A stretch of DNA of 64,000 bases, from contig CAKQMB010000010.1 in assembly GCA_934254825.1 (NCBI GenBank), forward strand, positions 1-64,000, given 5' to 3'. A model generated the notes under the pieces. That model saw only the letters and a program-made list of their open reading frames with translations, searched no databases and was not told the origin of the DNA. This document shows, in pieces, positions 14,207-21,939 of the stretch. A program made the position numbers and the translations under genes. The stretch comes from an uncultured Clostridia bacterium (GTDB lineage: Bacteria; Bacillota; Clostridia; Christensenellales; Borkfalkiaceae). How positions within the stretch are numbered: the first letter of the stretch is position 1; each line of letters starts with the position of its first letter.

Positions 14207-14933
14207 CTATTGTGATTTTTTTGGAGAAAAATATCACTGTAACAATTGTAAAATTTTCAACGGTGCGAGAAATCGTACTCCGCAAGAAATCACTTGTTCT
14301 CTTATGGAGTTTGTTGAATATATAGAAAAAACAAACAATATTGAAGACATTGAAGAAAAATTCGGCATTGGCGATTACATTTACATAGAAGCTTACACCG
14401 GAGAAAAGTTCAAGGTTATTATTCTTGATTACGGAAAAGACCGTATTGCGAGAGCGAATGGTATCACAGCAAAAGTAACGCTTGGCATTATGGATGTCGA
14501 TGGCTACTTCCAGATGAATTTAGAAAATACAAATGCTGGTGGATATGCGGCTTCTCTCGGTCGCGCTCGTATGGATAGGTTTTATCGTATTCTCCCCAAA
14601 GAACTTCGGGAACACATCCAAACCGTTGAGAAAAAATCCTCTGCTGGCTCTCGCAGCATGGAAATTCTTTCTACGGAAGATAAGGTATGGATGTTCAGCG
14701 AGATTGAAATCTTGGGGACTAACTCATATTCTGTTCGAGGTGAAGGTGAACAATATGAATACTTTAAAAAGCAAGAAAACAGATATTTCAATAAGTATAT
14801 TTGGCTTCGTTCGCCTTACTACAATAGTAGCAACTACTTCTGCTGTGTCGGCAGCCGCGGTTACGTCAGTTACGGCTATGCCAATTCCAGTATCGGCGTC
14901 GCCTTCGGCTTTTGTCTTGGGTCTAATATCTAA
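14190..14933 (+). CDS. Zinc-ribbon protein with a C-terminal LRSP (DUF6273-like, lectin-fold) domain, 247 aa
   Basis: The frame overlaps the RNase HI end. The N-terminus has a zinc-ribbon-like set of Cys (CNYCDFFGEKYHCNNCKIF, about residues 5-23). The C-terminal half matches the DUF6273 pattern: VWMFSEIEILG, then YIWLRSPYYNSSNYFCCVGSRG and a closing GVAFGFCLG. This domain has a C-type-lectin-like fold by family knowledge and ends in Asn/Tyr/Ser-rich residues. Similar domains are targets of diversity-generating retroelements. I found no matching template repeat in the window, so diversification is not supported. It may be a surface or ligand-binding protein. Confidence 0.65.
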   Translation: MEPKCNYCDFFGEKYHCNNCKIFNGARNRTPQEITCSLMEFVEYIEKTNNIEDIEEKFGIGDYIYIEAYTGEKFKVIILDYGKDRIARANGITAKVTLGIMDVDGYFQMNLENTNAGGYAASLGRARMDRFYRILPKELREHIQTVEKKSSAGSRSMEILSTEDKVWMFSEIEILGTNSYSVRGEGEQYEYFKKQENRYFNKYIWLRSPYYNSSNYFCCVGSRGYVSYGYANSSIGVAFGFCLGSNI

Positions 14934-14937
14934 AAAT

Positions 14938-14958
14938 CCCGCACCGTTTTGGTGCGGT
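14938..14958 (+). terminator. Hairpin after the LRSP gene
   Basis: CCGCACC (14939-14945) pairs with GGTGCGG (14951-14957) around five T/G bases. The T tract is weak. Confidence 0.5.
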
Positions 14959-14986
14959 TGCTTGAAAACAAGAGGTGTCTTTGCTA

Positions 14987-15145
14987 ATGAAATCAAATAA
15001 TAATAGTCAGCACGAGAATGCTATAAAAGAGATGTCAGAAGACATCGACTATGCTCCCCTTACTCTGACGTTTGAACAAAGGCGCGATGTTGCCGTTGCG
15101 CTTGTAAACTTGGGATACAGAAAAGTTAAAAAAACAAAAAAATAG
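14987..15145 (+). CDS. Small hypothetical protein, 52 aa
   Basis: An ATG at 14987 follows AGAGGTGTCTTTGCTA, and the frame runs 52 codons to TAG 15143-15145. The product begins MKSNNNSQHENAIKEMSED and ends in a basic tail (RKVKKTKK). The middle, APLTLTFEQRRDVAVALVNLGYR, looks like a helical segment. It has no membrane segment. I do not recognise it. The ribosome binding site and codon use support translation. Confidence 0.5.
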   Translation: MKSNNNSQHENAIKEMSEDIDYAPLTLTFEQRRDVAVALVNLGYRKVKKTKK

Positions 15146-15185
15146 ACAAAAGCAAGAATAAATAAATTATAGAGGAAAGTTTAAT

Positions 15186-15761
15186 ATGGAAAATCACGAT
15201 TTTTGGAATATATGCTCGAACGGAAGCATCAGAGAAGATGTCGCTAAGTTTATAGATTCTACAAGTGCCGTGGCGAAGCTCAAAGATGCGGCTTACTACG
15301 AATTTGAAGACGCCCTCGTAAATTTTCTGCAAAATATTAAAGAAAAAATATATAGAGAATGCGACCGCGAGTATCTTCGCGATGATGTCATTAACCACAT
15401 TGCAAGTGTCGTCGGCGAGCAAGGCGGAGAAATTGTCGCACAAAGTCTGCCGATTGAAGTCATTGATAATATCGCTCAAGATTGGAACTCACGGCTCGAA
15501 AACGACGATACTTATTGGGAATCGGTTTGGGGCGCACTATCCGACACCCTCGACGATAATTTTTGCATTTTTGACGATGAACTTAGCGTTAACGATGCAT
15601 GGATATATGCTGCTTATCTTAATGAATGGTTCTCTTTCCATCACGACGATAACATGCAACCCGCTTCTATTTCCGAGTTCTTTGGAAACGAAATGGCAGA
15701 CGACGAAACGAATACCTATTATACCGCCTTGGCTCTGGAATATAAAAAGAAATTTGAATAA
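15186..15761 (+). CDS. Acidic hypothetical protein, 191 aa
   Basis: ATG 15186 follows AGAGGAAAGTTTAAT. The product begins MENHDFWNICSNGSIREDV, is mostly helical and highly acidic (many Asp and Glu, especially in LENDDTYWESVWGALSDTLDDNF). It has no signal peptide or membrane segment and no catalytic motif I recognise. It lies immediately upstream of the recurrent motif at 15792. Acidic helical phage proteins sometimes mimic DNA or bind other proteins; that is only a possibility here. Confidence 0.7.
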   Translation: MENHDFWNICSNGSIREDVAKFIDSTSAVAKLKDAAYYEFEDALVNFLQNIKEKIYRECDREYLRDDVINHIASVVGEQGGEIVAQSLPIEVIDNIAQDWNSRLENDDTYWESVWGALSDTLDDNFCIFDDELSVNDAWIYAAYLNEWFSFHHDDNMQPASISEFFGNEMADDETNTYYTALALEYKKKFE

Positions 15762-15791
15762 AACTTTCCTTTTATTTTAACAATCATACGC

Positions 15792-15804
15792 TATATTTAG
15801 ACAC
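15792..15804. promoter_or_regulatory. Recurrent motif TATATTTAGACAC before a ribosome binding site
   Basis: Followed by AAAGGAG and ATG 15819, as at 4791 and 27432. It probably controls the RNA-repair genes that follow. Confidence 0.65.
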
Positions 15805-15818
15805 AAAGGAGTTCTTCT

Positions 15819-16055
15819 ATGAAAAGAGTGATAAAAATTACTGAGTTTTTGCAAAAGATTTTTACCGTCGAAGCCGAAACAGAGATAGATGCATTAAACA
15901 TTGTAGACGATGAATACCGCCGAAAAGGTAGTATCGTTCTTGAAGCAGACGATTTTGCTGGAAATGAAGTCGAAGATGTGACCGACGAGTATTCCTGCGA
16001 AAGAATAGAACTTCTCCCGAAAATCGACGATATTACAAATCAAGCCACAAGGTAA
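15819..16055 (+). CDS. DpnD/PcfM-like small protein, 78 aa
   Basis: The product begins MKRVIKITEFLQKIFTVEAETEIDALNIVDDEYRRKGSIVLEADDF, which matches the DpnD/PcfM pattern of a helix-strand unit with a Tyr-Arg centre and a conserved LEADDF-like end. These small proteins are widespread in plasmids, integrative elements and phages; their role is not established. It leads the operon of the kinase-HD, RlaP and phosphatase genes and follows a copy of the recurrent operator. Confidence 0.75.
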   Translation: MKRVIKITEFLQKIFTVEAETEIDALNIVDDEYRRKGSIVLEADDFAGNEVEDVTDEYSCERIELLPKIDDITNQATR

Positions 16056-16060
16056 AGTTT

Positions 16061-16945
16061 ATGCCTACTTTTACAATGATGATTGGTTTGCCCGGCGCTG
16101 GTAAATCAGAAATAGCACACAATCGCGAAAAACTTCTTCAGGATACCATCGTTTTGTCATCGGATTTAATCCGTAAAGAATTATACGGCGACGAAACGAT
16201 TCAGGATTGCCCTTCTAAGGTTTTCGACATTATGAATAAAAGAGCTATTGAAAACTTAAAAGCCGAACGAAACGTTATTTATGACGCCACAAATTTGAGG
16301 AGAAAGAACCGCAAACATCTCTTATCTCAAATCCCCAAAAATGTAAAAAAAGTAGCCTGCATCGTGTGGGCAAAATATGAAACGTGCCTAAGCCGAGACC
16401 AAGCAAGAGAACGACACGTTGGCGAAGATGTTATTCGCAGAATGATTAAAAATTTCCAAGTGCCGTTTTATGACGAAGGATGGGATTCAATACTCGTTAT
16501 AATGACCGATATACACTATACGAAAAACGACTATGAGTATTGGGTTGATTGCAATCACGACAATCCGCATCACAACAACACCATTGCCGAGCACATCAAT
16601 AACGTAGTTAGCGCTGCGCTTCGACTTGATTGTCGACATCAAAACGAAATACTTTTAGCAGCGAAACTTCACGACATTGGCAAAAAATTCACAAAAACGT
16701 TTAAGGATGCAAACGGAAACGTCTCCTCTATTGCTCATTATTATGACCATCAAAACGTGAGTGGATATTATGCCATCGGTTATGAGGAATTGATTGGATT
16801 ACCAATAGAAGTCGCTCTATTCGTCGTTTGGCTTATCAACGCACATATGGAACCATTCTTCAATAGTAAATACTATAAAAACATTCCCGATTACCTCAAG
16901 ACGTCGTTAGATTTACTACATCAGTGCGATGTTGTAGGAGCATAA
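16061..16945 (+). CDS. Polynucleotide kinase fused to an HD phosphohydrolase, 294 aa
   Basis: Residues about 1-150 are a P-loop kinase: Walker A GLPGAGKSE, then the SSDLIRKEL motif with the Asp-Arg pair used by T4-type polynucleotide kinases, then YDATNLRRKNR. Residues about 180-294 are an HD domain with LHDIGKKF and upstream His residues in HNNTIAEHINNV. Such proteins trim and rephosphorylate broken RNA ends. A RlaP-type nucleotidyltransferase and a metallophosphatase follow, tRNAs come next, and an RNA ligase lies 6 kb on. The likely job is preparing nicked tRNA ends for ligation. HD action on 2',3'-cyclic or 3' phosphate is inference. Confidence 0.85.
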   Translation: MPTFTMMIGLPGAGKSEIAHNREKLLQDTIVLSSDLIRKELYGDETIQDCPSKVFDIMNKRAIENLKAERNVIYDATNLRRKNRKHLLSQIPKNVKKVACIVWAKYETCLSRDQARERHVGEDVIRRMIKNFQVPFYDEGWDSILVIMTDIHYTKNDYEYWVDCNHDNPHHNNTIAEHINNVVSAALRLDCRHQNEILLAAKLHDIGKKFTKTFKDANGNVSSIAHYYDHQNVSGYYAIGYEELIGLPIEVALFVVWLINAHMEPFFNSKYYKNIPDYLKTSLDLLHQCDVVGA

Positions 16946-16946
16946 C

Positions 16947-17171
16947 ATGAGCAGAAGTTACAAGAAACATCCGGTCGCAAAGCTGCGAAACGATAAAGCC
17001 ATGAAAAAGATATTTGCAAGACGAGTGCGTCGAAGCAAAGACCCTGATGCTTATAAAAACTACAAAAAAATGAACAGTTCATATGAAATATGCGATTATC
17101 GTGCCTTAGCAGACAGCAAGGATGTCGACAAAATGGACTGGGACTTGAAAAAACAATATAAGAGGAAGTAA
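16947..17171 (+). CDS. Small basic phage-type protein, 74 aa
   Basis: The product begins MSRSYKKHPVAKLRNDKAMKKIFARRVRR. This opening, MSRSYKK followed by basic residues, is a recognisable form among small phage and element proteins of unknown role. It lies 1 base after the kinase-HD gene and runs directly into the nucleotidyltransferase gene, so it is translationally coupled to the RNA-repair genes. Its strong positive charge would suit RNA or ribosome binding, though this is inference. Confidence 0.75.
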   Translation: MSRSYKKHPVAKLRNDKAMKKIFARRVRRSKDPDAYKNYKKMNSSYEICDYRALADSKDVDKMDWDLKKQYKRK

Positions 17172-17993
17172 ATGTTTGATAGAGAACAATACATAAAAAG
17201 TAGACTGCAAGAGCATTACGATGAAGCCTGTTCCCTCGGACATGAAATATTTTGCGTCGTATTACAAGGTAGTCAAAATTATAATCTTGATATCTACTCC
17301 GTCGAATACAAGAGCGATATCGACACTAAGGCGATTATACTCCCCTCTTTTGAGGGTTTTTGCAAAGGAACAGCACCTGTGTCGACGACATACGTTAGGG
17401 CAAATAACGAACACATCGACATAAAAGACATCCGCGTGATGTTTGAAACCTTTAAGAAACAAAATATAAACTTCGTAGAAGTCTTGTTTTCCAGCTATTA
17501 CATTGTTCCCGAGAAATACAAAACGTATTGGGAGGAGCTTAGGCATCTTGGCGAAGCGATTACTCATTGTCATCCTGCTCAAACACTGAAAACGATGGCT
17601 GGTCTTAGTTATGAAAAACATAAAGCTTTATGCCACCCTTACCCTTCTATAATCGATAAAATAGAGAAATACGGCTACGACGGAAAACAATTGCATCATA
17701 TTATGCGCATCAACGTTTTTATTAAGAATTATCTTAAAGGATTACCGTTCGCAGACTGCCTAATCAGCAGAACCGATGAAGAATTATCGAGTTGCCTCGA
17801 TGCAAAGCTAAATAAATTCTCGTTAGAAAGCGCAAAAGAAATGGCTGCAAGAATTGACGAAGAAAATCGCATGTTGAAAGATTCTTATATAGAGCAATAC
17901 GGAACGGGAATTGTCAATGCTGAGCCATACAATAAACTCGACCAAATCAAGATAGATGTCTTACGTCAATGGTTTAAGGAGCAGCTCAAATGA
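17172..17993 (+). CDS. RlaP-type nucleotidyltransferase (Pol-beta superfamily), 273 aa
   Basis: The start ATG 17172 directly follows the previous stop. The active-site stretch is VVLQGSQNYNLDIYSVEYKSDIDTKAI: the GS signature and the Asp-X-Asp pair of Pol-beta nucleotidyltransferases. The rest is helical with His and Tyr residues as in COG3541/RlaP proteins. RlaP is known from RNA-repair operons with RtcB or RNA ligases. Here it sits between a polynucleotide kinase and a phosphatase, next to tRNAs, which fits adding nucleotides to damaged RNA ends. Its end overlaps the phosphatase start by 4 bases. Confidence 0.8.
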   Translation: MFDREQYIKSRLQEHYDEACSLGHEIFCVVLQGSQNYNLDIYSVEYKSDIDTKAIILPSFEGFCKGTAPVSTTYVRANNEHIDIKDIRVMFETFKKQNINFVEVLFSSYYIVPEKYKTYWEELRHLGEAITHCHPAQTLKTMAGLSYEKHKALCHPYPSIIDKIEKYGYDGKQLHHIMRINVFIKNYLKGLPFADCLISRTDEELSSCLDAKLNKFSLESAKEMAARIDEENRMLKDSYIEQYGTGIVNAEPYNKLDQIKIDVLRQWFKEQLK

Positions 17994-18712
17994 AGTATTT
18001 CGTGATATCAGATATTCATTCTTTTTACGATGAAATGGTAACTGCTCTTAAAAGCGCAGGCTTTGAAGAAAATAACCCAGAACACACTCTTATTTCTTGC
18101 GGAGATTTGCTTGACCGCGGTGACAAAAGCATTGAAACGCTACGATATATCAATGCCCTTCCACGAAAAATACTTATTCGTGGCAATCACGAAGATTTGC
18201 TTGAAGAATGCATAGCCCGTGAAGAATTTTGGTCTCACGACTTCCATAACGGAACAGTAAAAACCATAATGAACCTTTGCTCGTTAAAAGAAGAATACAT
18301 CTTTTTTAACGAAAATTATCGTTCTTGCTTTAAGAAAGTAAAAACAAACAAAGAGTTAAACGCTTACTTGAAATCGCTTCAAGATTACGCCGAAATCGGC
18401 GATTACATCTTTGTTCATGGGTGGATACCATCAAGGAAGACATCCCCCAACCACGACTGGCGTCTTGGGGATTGGCGAAAAGCAAGGTGGTTTAACGGAA
18501 TGGAAAAATGGCGTCAAGGTGCCGTAATCGAAGGGAAAACTATTGTATGCGGACACTTTCATACAAGTTGGGGACATTGTCGGCTTTGTAAAAATGGAAG
18601 TGAATTTGGAGACAACGCAGATTTTACACCGTTTATCGGAAAAGGTATCTGTGCCATCGATGCGTGTACCGCATATTCCAAAAAAGTGAATTGCATCACG
18701 TTAGAAATATAA
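17990..18712 (+). CDS. Calcineurin-like metallophosphatase, 240 aa
   Basis: ATG 17990 overlaps the RlaP stop (ATGA). All motifs of the family are present: SDIHS, CGDLLDRGDKS, RGNHED, VHGW and CGHFHTSWG, the last three giving the metal-binding His and Asn. It resembles PrpE/lambda-phosphatase-type enzymes, which act on phosphate monoesters, nucleic-acid ends or phosphoproteins. In the order kinase-HD, RlaP, phosphatase, it most simply removes end phosphates in RNA repair. The tRNA-Leu gene starts 4 bases after its stop. Confidence 0.85.
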   Translation: MKYFVISDIHSFYDEMVTALKSAGFEENNPEHTLISCGDLLDRGDKSIETLRYINALPRKILIRGNHEDLLEECIAREEFWSHDFHNGTVKTIMNLCSLKEEYIFFNENYRSCFKKVKTNKELNAYLKSLQDYAEIGDYIFVHGWIPSRKTSPNHDWRLGDWRKARWFNGMEKWRQGAVIEGKTIVCGHFHTSWGHCRLCKNGSEFGDNADFTPFIGKGICAIDACTAYSKKVNCITLEI

Positions 18713-18716
18713 CTTT

Positions 18717-18802
18717 GTGGGTATGGTGGAATGGGCAGACGCAAGGGACTTAAAATCCCTCGGATGTAATCCGTGCCGGTTCAAGTCCGGCTACCCACAC
18801 CA
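18717..18802 (+). tRNA. tRNA-Leu (anticodon TAA)
   Basis: The acceptor stem is GTGGGTA/TACCCAC, the anticodon loop reads CTTAAAA, and a long variable arm is present. CCA is encoded. Confidence 0.95.
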
Positions 18803-18806
18803 ATTT

Positions 18807-18882
18807 AGGAGAGTAGTTTAACTGGTAAAATAGCGGTCTCCAAAACCGCAAGATGAGGGCTCGAATCCTTCCTCTCCTGCCA
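18807..18882 (+). tRNA. tRNA-Trp (anticodon CCA)
   Basis: The acceptor stem is AGGAGAG/CTCTCCT, with anticodon loop CTCCAAA. CCA is encoded. It begins 4 bases after the tRNA-Leu. Confidence 0.95.
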
Positions 18883-18889
18883 TTTACAT

Positions 18890-18977
18890 GGAAGCGTGGC
18901 AGAGAGGCTTAATGCGCCGGTCTTGAAAATCGGTAGTCTGAAAAGGCTCGTGAGTTCGATTCTCACCGCTTCCGCCA
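18890..18977 (+). tRNA. tRNA-Ser (anticodon TGA)
   Basis: Acceptor stem GGAAGCG/CGCTTCC, anticodon loop CTTGAAA, long variable arm, CCA encoded. Confidence 0.95.
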
Positions 18978-18996
18978 AAATCAAAAGGAGCAAAAT

Positions 18997-19803
18997 ATGT
19001 CACATTTTACAGTTGCAGTCATTACGAATAAAAAACCAAACGAAGATGATATTTATAGGATACTCGCACCGTATCGCGAAAATAATATGGGTACCGTGGA
19101 AAAACAATATTTGGAATTCTACCCCATCGACCAAGACGAGTTGGACGATTACAAACAAAGTTTTGAAGAAAACAAAGAAAAAAACTCTTCGTTCAGAGAT
19201 TATATGGAAGACGAATGCGGCTATTCATACAACGAAGAAACAAAAGAGTACGGAACTTACGACAACCCGAATGCACGATTTGATTGGATGCAAATCGGCG
19301 GACGTTGGGCAGGTCTTTTAACTGTTAAAAGAGGGGTTGATTGCGGCATTGGCGAAACAAGCTGGACTAATGAAAATAACAATCCCTATCATTCTGACGA
19401 TGAAAATATCGTTAAATGTGATATTGCAAAAATAAAAGACTTGTTATTTCCTAATAACGAAAAGGAAAAACGAACTTCTCAAAGGTTTTGGGAATTATAC
19501 GTAGAAAAACAGCCTGTTAAAGATAAGAGCGACGAAGAACTGCTATCTGGTTTCATATTATACAAGCCGCAATATTACATAGACACCTACCACGACAAAG
19601 AGACTTACGTTCGATGCTGCGGCACTTTTACAACTCACGCCGTTATTACAAAAGACGGGCAATGGCTTGAAGAAGGCGCTATGGGTTGGTTTGGTTGCCG
19701 AGACACCTCTAATATTGTTGAGTGGACTGACAATTATCATAAACTTGTATTTGAAAATGCAACTGACGACGATTATATAACGATAATAGACTGCCATATA
19801 TAG
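18997..19803 (+). CDS. Phage-type hypothetical protein, 268 aa
   Basis: ATG 18997 follows AAAGGAGCAAAAT. The product contains NPNARFDWMQIGGRWAGLL and, near the C-terminus, THAVITKDGQWLEEGAMGWFGCRD, both of which I recognise from hypothetical proteins of large phages of Gram-positive bacteria. An acidic helical linker lies between. There is no membrane segment or catalytic motif that I can name. It lies inside the tRNA array, with small genes after it, so it is carried as part of a phage-like set. Function unknown. Confidence 0.75.
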   Translation: MSHFTVAVITNKKPNEDDIYRILAPYRENNMGTVEKQYLEFYPIDQDELDDYKQSFEENKEKNSSFRDYMEDECGYSYNEETKEYGTYDNPNARFDWMQIGGRWAGLLTVKRGVDCGIGETSWTNENNNPYHSDDENIVKCDIAKIKDLLFPNNEKEKRTSQRFWELYVEKQPVKDKSDEELLSGFILYKPQYYIDTYHDKETYVRCCGTFTTHAVITKDGQWLEEGAMGWFGCRDTSNIVEWTDNYHKLVFENATDDDYITIIDCHI

Positions 19804-19811
19804 GAGATACC

Positions 19812-20204
19812 ATGAACGATAATGAACTAAGGCAAGCTCAGAAAAATTTATACGATGCAACTCGCAGTCTCGGCGGCTGGAGAGCCAATGGAAGTCAAAA
19901 ACAAAAATATGAAGGAACTAAACTTGATTGCATAGAAATGATTAACTCCATTCTCGCCTACGCTTATTTAACTGATAACACCGGAAAAAGACGAACAGGC
20001 GAGGAATTCCTTATCCGAGAAGAAAAAAGTCGCAAAAATTACTTGGAAGACTATGTGAAAATTTTAGGACGTGACGTTGTAGTCAAACTAATTGATGAGC
20101 AACTTAACGATATCTCCCATATAAATTACGGTGTTTTTACAGACAGCGAAGGATGCACTTATAACTCTATCGTTTGGAAAGACCGACAAGCCAACGCACA
20201 ATAG
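19812..20204 (+). CDS. Hypothetical protein, 130 aa
   Basis: ATG 19812 follows TAGGAGATACC, 8 bases after the previous gene. The product begins MNDNELRQAQKNLYDATRS and is almost entirely helical up to residue 105, ending in a short strand region (YGVFTDSEGCTYNSIVWKD). It has no recognisable domain. It belongs to the three-gene string inside the tRNA array. Confidence 0.65.
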   Translation: MNDNELRQAQKNLYDATRSLGGWRANGSQKQKYEGTKLDCIEMINSILAYAYLTDNTGKRRTGEEFLIREEKSRKNYLEDYVKILGRDVVVKLIDEQLNDISHINYGVFTDSEGCTYNSIVWKDRQANAQ

Positions 20205-20213
20205 GTGAAGACA

Positions 20214-20408
20214 ATGAACAAATTAGTGCTTTTTAAAGATGATTTAGAAGACAATTATACTCATCAGTTTGGAATTTTACTTGAAGATAAGACGATACTT
20301 TGCCTATGTTGCTTAGGTGTCTTGGAATACGGTGATTATCAAATCATAAAAGAATATTCCCCAGTGGATATCTCTGAAATTCTCAAAGAAAAAATTGCGG
20401 CGAATTAA
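20214..20408 (+). CDS. Small hypothetical protein, 64 aa
   Basis: ATG 20214 sits behind AGGTGAAGACA; a GTG at 20205 is in the same frame. The product begins MNKLVLFKDDLEDNYTHQFG and has strands ending in two Cys (ILCLCCLGVLEYGDY). It is acidic and soluble. Nothing identifies a function. Its stop lies 12 bases before the tRNA-Ser(GCT). Confidence 0.55.
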   Translation: MNKLVLFKDDLEDNYTHQFGILLEDKTILCLCCLGVLEYGDYQIIKEYSPVDISEILKEKIAAN

Positions 20409-20420
20409 ATGCCGCGTTAT

Positions 20421-20509
20421 GGAAGGTTAAGCATAGTGGTACTGCAGCGGCTTGCTAAGCCGTTCTCCGTTTATTCGGAGCGGGAGTTCGACCCTCTCAC
20501 CTTCCGCCA
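20421..20509 (+). tRNA. tRNA-Ser (anticodon GCT)
   Basis: Acceptor stem GGAAGGT/ACCTTCC, anticodon loop CTTGCTAAG region giving GCT, long variable arm, T arm GGGAG-TTCGACC-CTCTC, CCA encoded. Confidence 0.9.
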
Positions 20510-20512
20510 AAG

Positions 20513-20757
20513 TGTACCAATGGGCAAGGCGCAGACATTGACTACACGAGCAATACAGAACTCAAGGGTCTGTCAGTTGGCAAGCAACAGAAAAACTTGA
20601 CAGCGCCACAGAGAATAAGCTCTTAAAAATCTGGTAGCGAAAGACCTCCTGCGTAGCCAGCTTATTGCAAACGGCAAGAAGAGGTTGTTTGGTAGCCATA
20701 GCCAAAGTGTAGCCTCGCCGTGCAACGTTCACGGTAGAGGCAAAGTATGGCTTTAAT
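20513..20757 (+). ncRNA. Structured RNA in the tRNA array, spacer 1
   Basis: The 245-base spacer contains GGCGC/GCGCC (20528-20532, 20603-20607) enclosing CTGTCA/TGACAG, then AATAAGCT/AGCTTATT (20614-20621, 20659-20666), and AGCCATA/TATGGCT (20694-20700, 20746-20752) enclosing GCCTC/GAGGC and CCGTG/CACGG. The pairings are nested, not random. No frame is supported. It probably is part of the tRNA precursor transcript or an independent RNA. Confidence 0.5.
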
Positions 20758-20833
20758 GCTGGAGTAGCTCAATTGGCAGAGCAGCTGATTTGTAATCAGC
20801 AGGTTGTGGGTTCAACTCCCATCTCCAGCTCCA
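20758..20833 (+). tRNA. tRNA-Thr (anticodon TGT)
   Basis: Acceptor stem GCTGGAG/CTCCAGC, anticodon stem-loop CTGAT-TTGTAAT-CAG region giving TGT, CCA encoded. It differs in sequence from the interrupted tRNA-Thr at 5927. Confidence 0.95.
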
Positions 20834-20836
20834 TAT

Positions 20837-20913
20837 GGGCTGTTAGCGCAGTTGGTAAGAGCATCCGGCTCATAACCGGACGGTCGTAAGTTCGAGTCTT
20901 ACACAGCCCACCA
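20837..20913 (+). tRNA. tRNA-Met (anticodon CAT), elongator type or Ile2
   Basis: Acceptor stem GGGCTGT/ACAGCCC fully paired, anticodon CAT in CTCATAA, CCA encoded. The fully paired first position fits elongator Met or lysidine-type Ile. Confidence 0.9.
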
Positions 20914-20988
20914 GTCGCCGTAGTCAAGTGGTCAAGACACTGCCCTTTCACGGCAGAAATGCGAGTTCGACTCTCGCCGGCGATACCA
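20914..20988 (+). tRNA. tRNA-Glu (anticodon TTC)
   Basis: Acceptor stem GTCGCCG/CGGCGAT (first pair G-T), anticodon loop CTTTCAC, CCA encoded. It abuts the tRNA-Met with no gap. Confidence 0.95.
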
Positions 20989-20992
20989 TTTT

Positions 20993-21066
20993 AGCCGCTT
21001 CGCCTAACGGCAAGGCACGCGACTTTGACTCGCGTTATATGTGTTCAACTCACATAGCGGCTGCCA
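20993..21066 (+). tRNA. tRNA-Gln (anticodon TTG)
   Basis: Acceptor stem AGCCGCT/AGCGGCT, anticodon loop CTTTGAC, CCA encoded. Confidence 0.93.
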
Positions 21067-21314
21067 ATGGCGGTTTCTACACACTCCTTATACCGCCCTT
21101 ATAAAAAAGACACGTACAGCAAATTTATTAAGTCTTAAATATTAAAAAGAATAGGTATTACATACCAAGTGATTGCGCACTATCGCATTTGACCGTCGGA
21201 AAGACGACTGATTTATGCTTAAATAGCATACATTCCCAGCGAAGTAACTGTGAGCTGGATGTGAATGCAAACGTTATGTTACCTACCGCGGTAGTCGTTC
21301 GTGTCTTGTCTTAT
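21067..21314 (+). ncRNA. Structured RNA in the tRNA array, spacer 2
   Basis: The spacer starts with a GGCGGT/ACCGCC hairpin, then has CGTC-GGAAA-GACG, TATGCT/AGCATA, CCAGC/GCTGG and a CTACCGCGGTAG palindrome near the end. No gene is seen. The first hairpin may end the tRNA-Gln transcript, and the rest may be a separate RNA. Confidence 0.4.
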
Positions 21315-21388
21315 GTTCGTGTAACTCAGATGGTAAGAGTCCCTGATTTTTAAACAGGTAGTCGCAAGTTCAAATCTTGCCACGAACA
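21315..21388 (+). tRNA. tRNA-Lys (anticodon TTT)
   Basis: Acceptor stem GTTCGTG/CACGAAC, anticodon loop TTTTTAA region giving TTT. CCA is not encoded, unlike its neighbours. The next spacer (21389-21515) has small stems only. Confidence 0.93.
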
Positions 21389-21515
21389 CAAGCCTTAACC
21401 GTCTAAACGGGTTCCTTCTAATCGGCGAATAAGGAAGTAAAACAGTTCGCCCAGTGGCGGTCGTTGGATAATGCGTGACGGCGCAAAAATGCCCCTTTAA
21501 GACGACCAACTATGT

Positions 21516-21590
21516 GCGGGTATAGTCAAATGGTTACGACATCTGCCTTCCAAGCAGAAAGCGCGAGTCCGATTCTCGCTACCCGCTCCA
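21516..21590 (+). tRNA. tRNA-Gly (anticodon TCC)
   Basis: Acceptor stem GCGGGTA/TACCCGC, anticodon loop CTTCCAA, CCA encoded. Confidence 0.95.
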
Positions 21591-21591
21591 C

Positions 21592-21826
<235 letters not shown>

Positions 21827-21832
21827 CCACAT

Positions 21833-21906
21833 CGCGGGATGGAGTAATGGCAACTTACGAGTCTCATAAATTCGTGTTCTGGGTTCGAGTCCCAGTCCCG
21901 CAACCA
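21833..21906 (+). tRNA. tRNA-Met (anticodon CAT), initiator-like
   Basis: The acceptor arm CGCGGGA/TCCCGCA leaves a C1-A72 mismatch, the hallmark of bacterial initiator tRNA. The anticodon stem is CGAGT/ATTCG, without the usual three G-C pairs of initiators. CCA is encoded. So it is either a divergent initiator or a mimic. Confidence 0.85.
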
Positions 21907-21939
21907 AATACCTTCCCAAGGAGTGATTATGACTTAGCT

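Noticed and set aside
12090..14933. Diversity-generating retroelement
   Set aside because: The RT has the SPDC-free LPQGTPISP box, not the SQ-type motif, and no template repeat resembling the end of the LRSP gene was found in the window.
20409..20600. 63-aa frame over tRNA-Ser(GCT)
   Set aside because: It is a tRNA read as protein and lacks a ribosome binding site.
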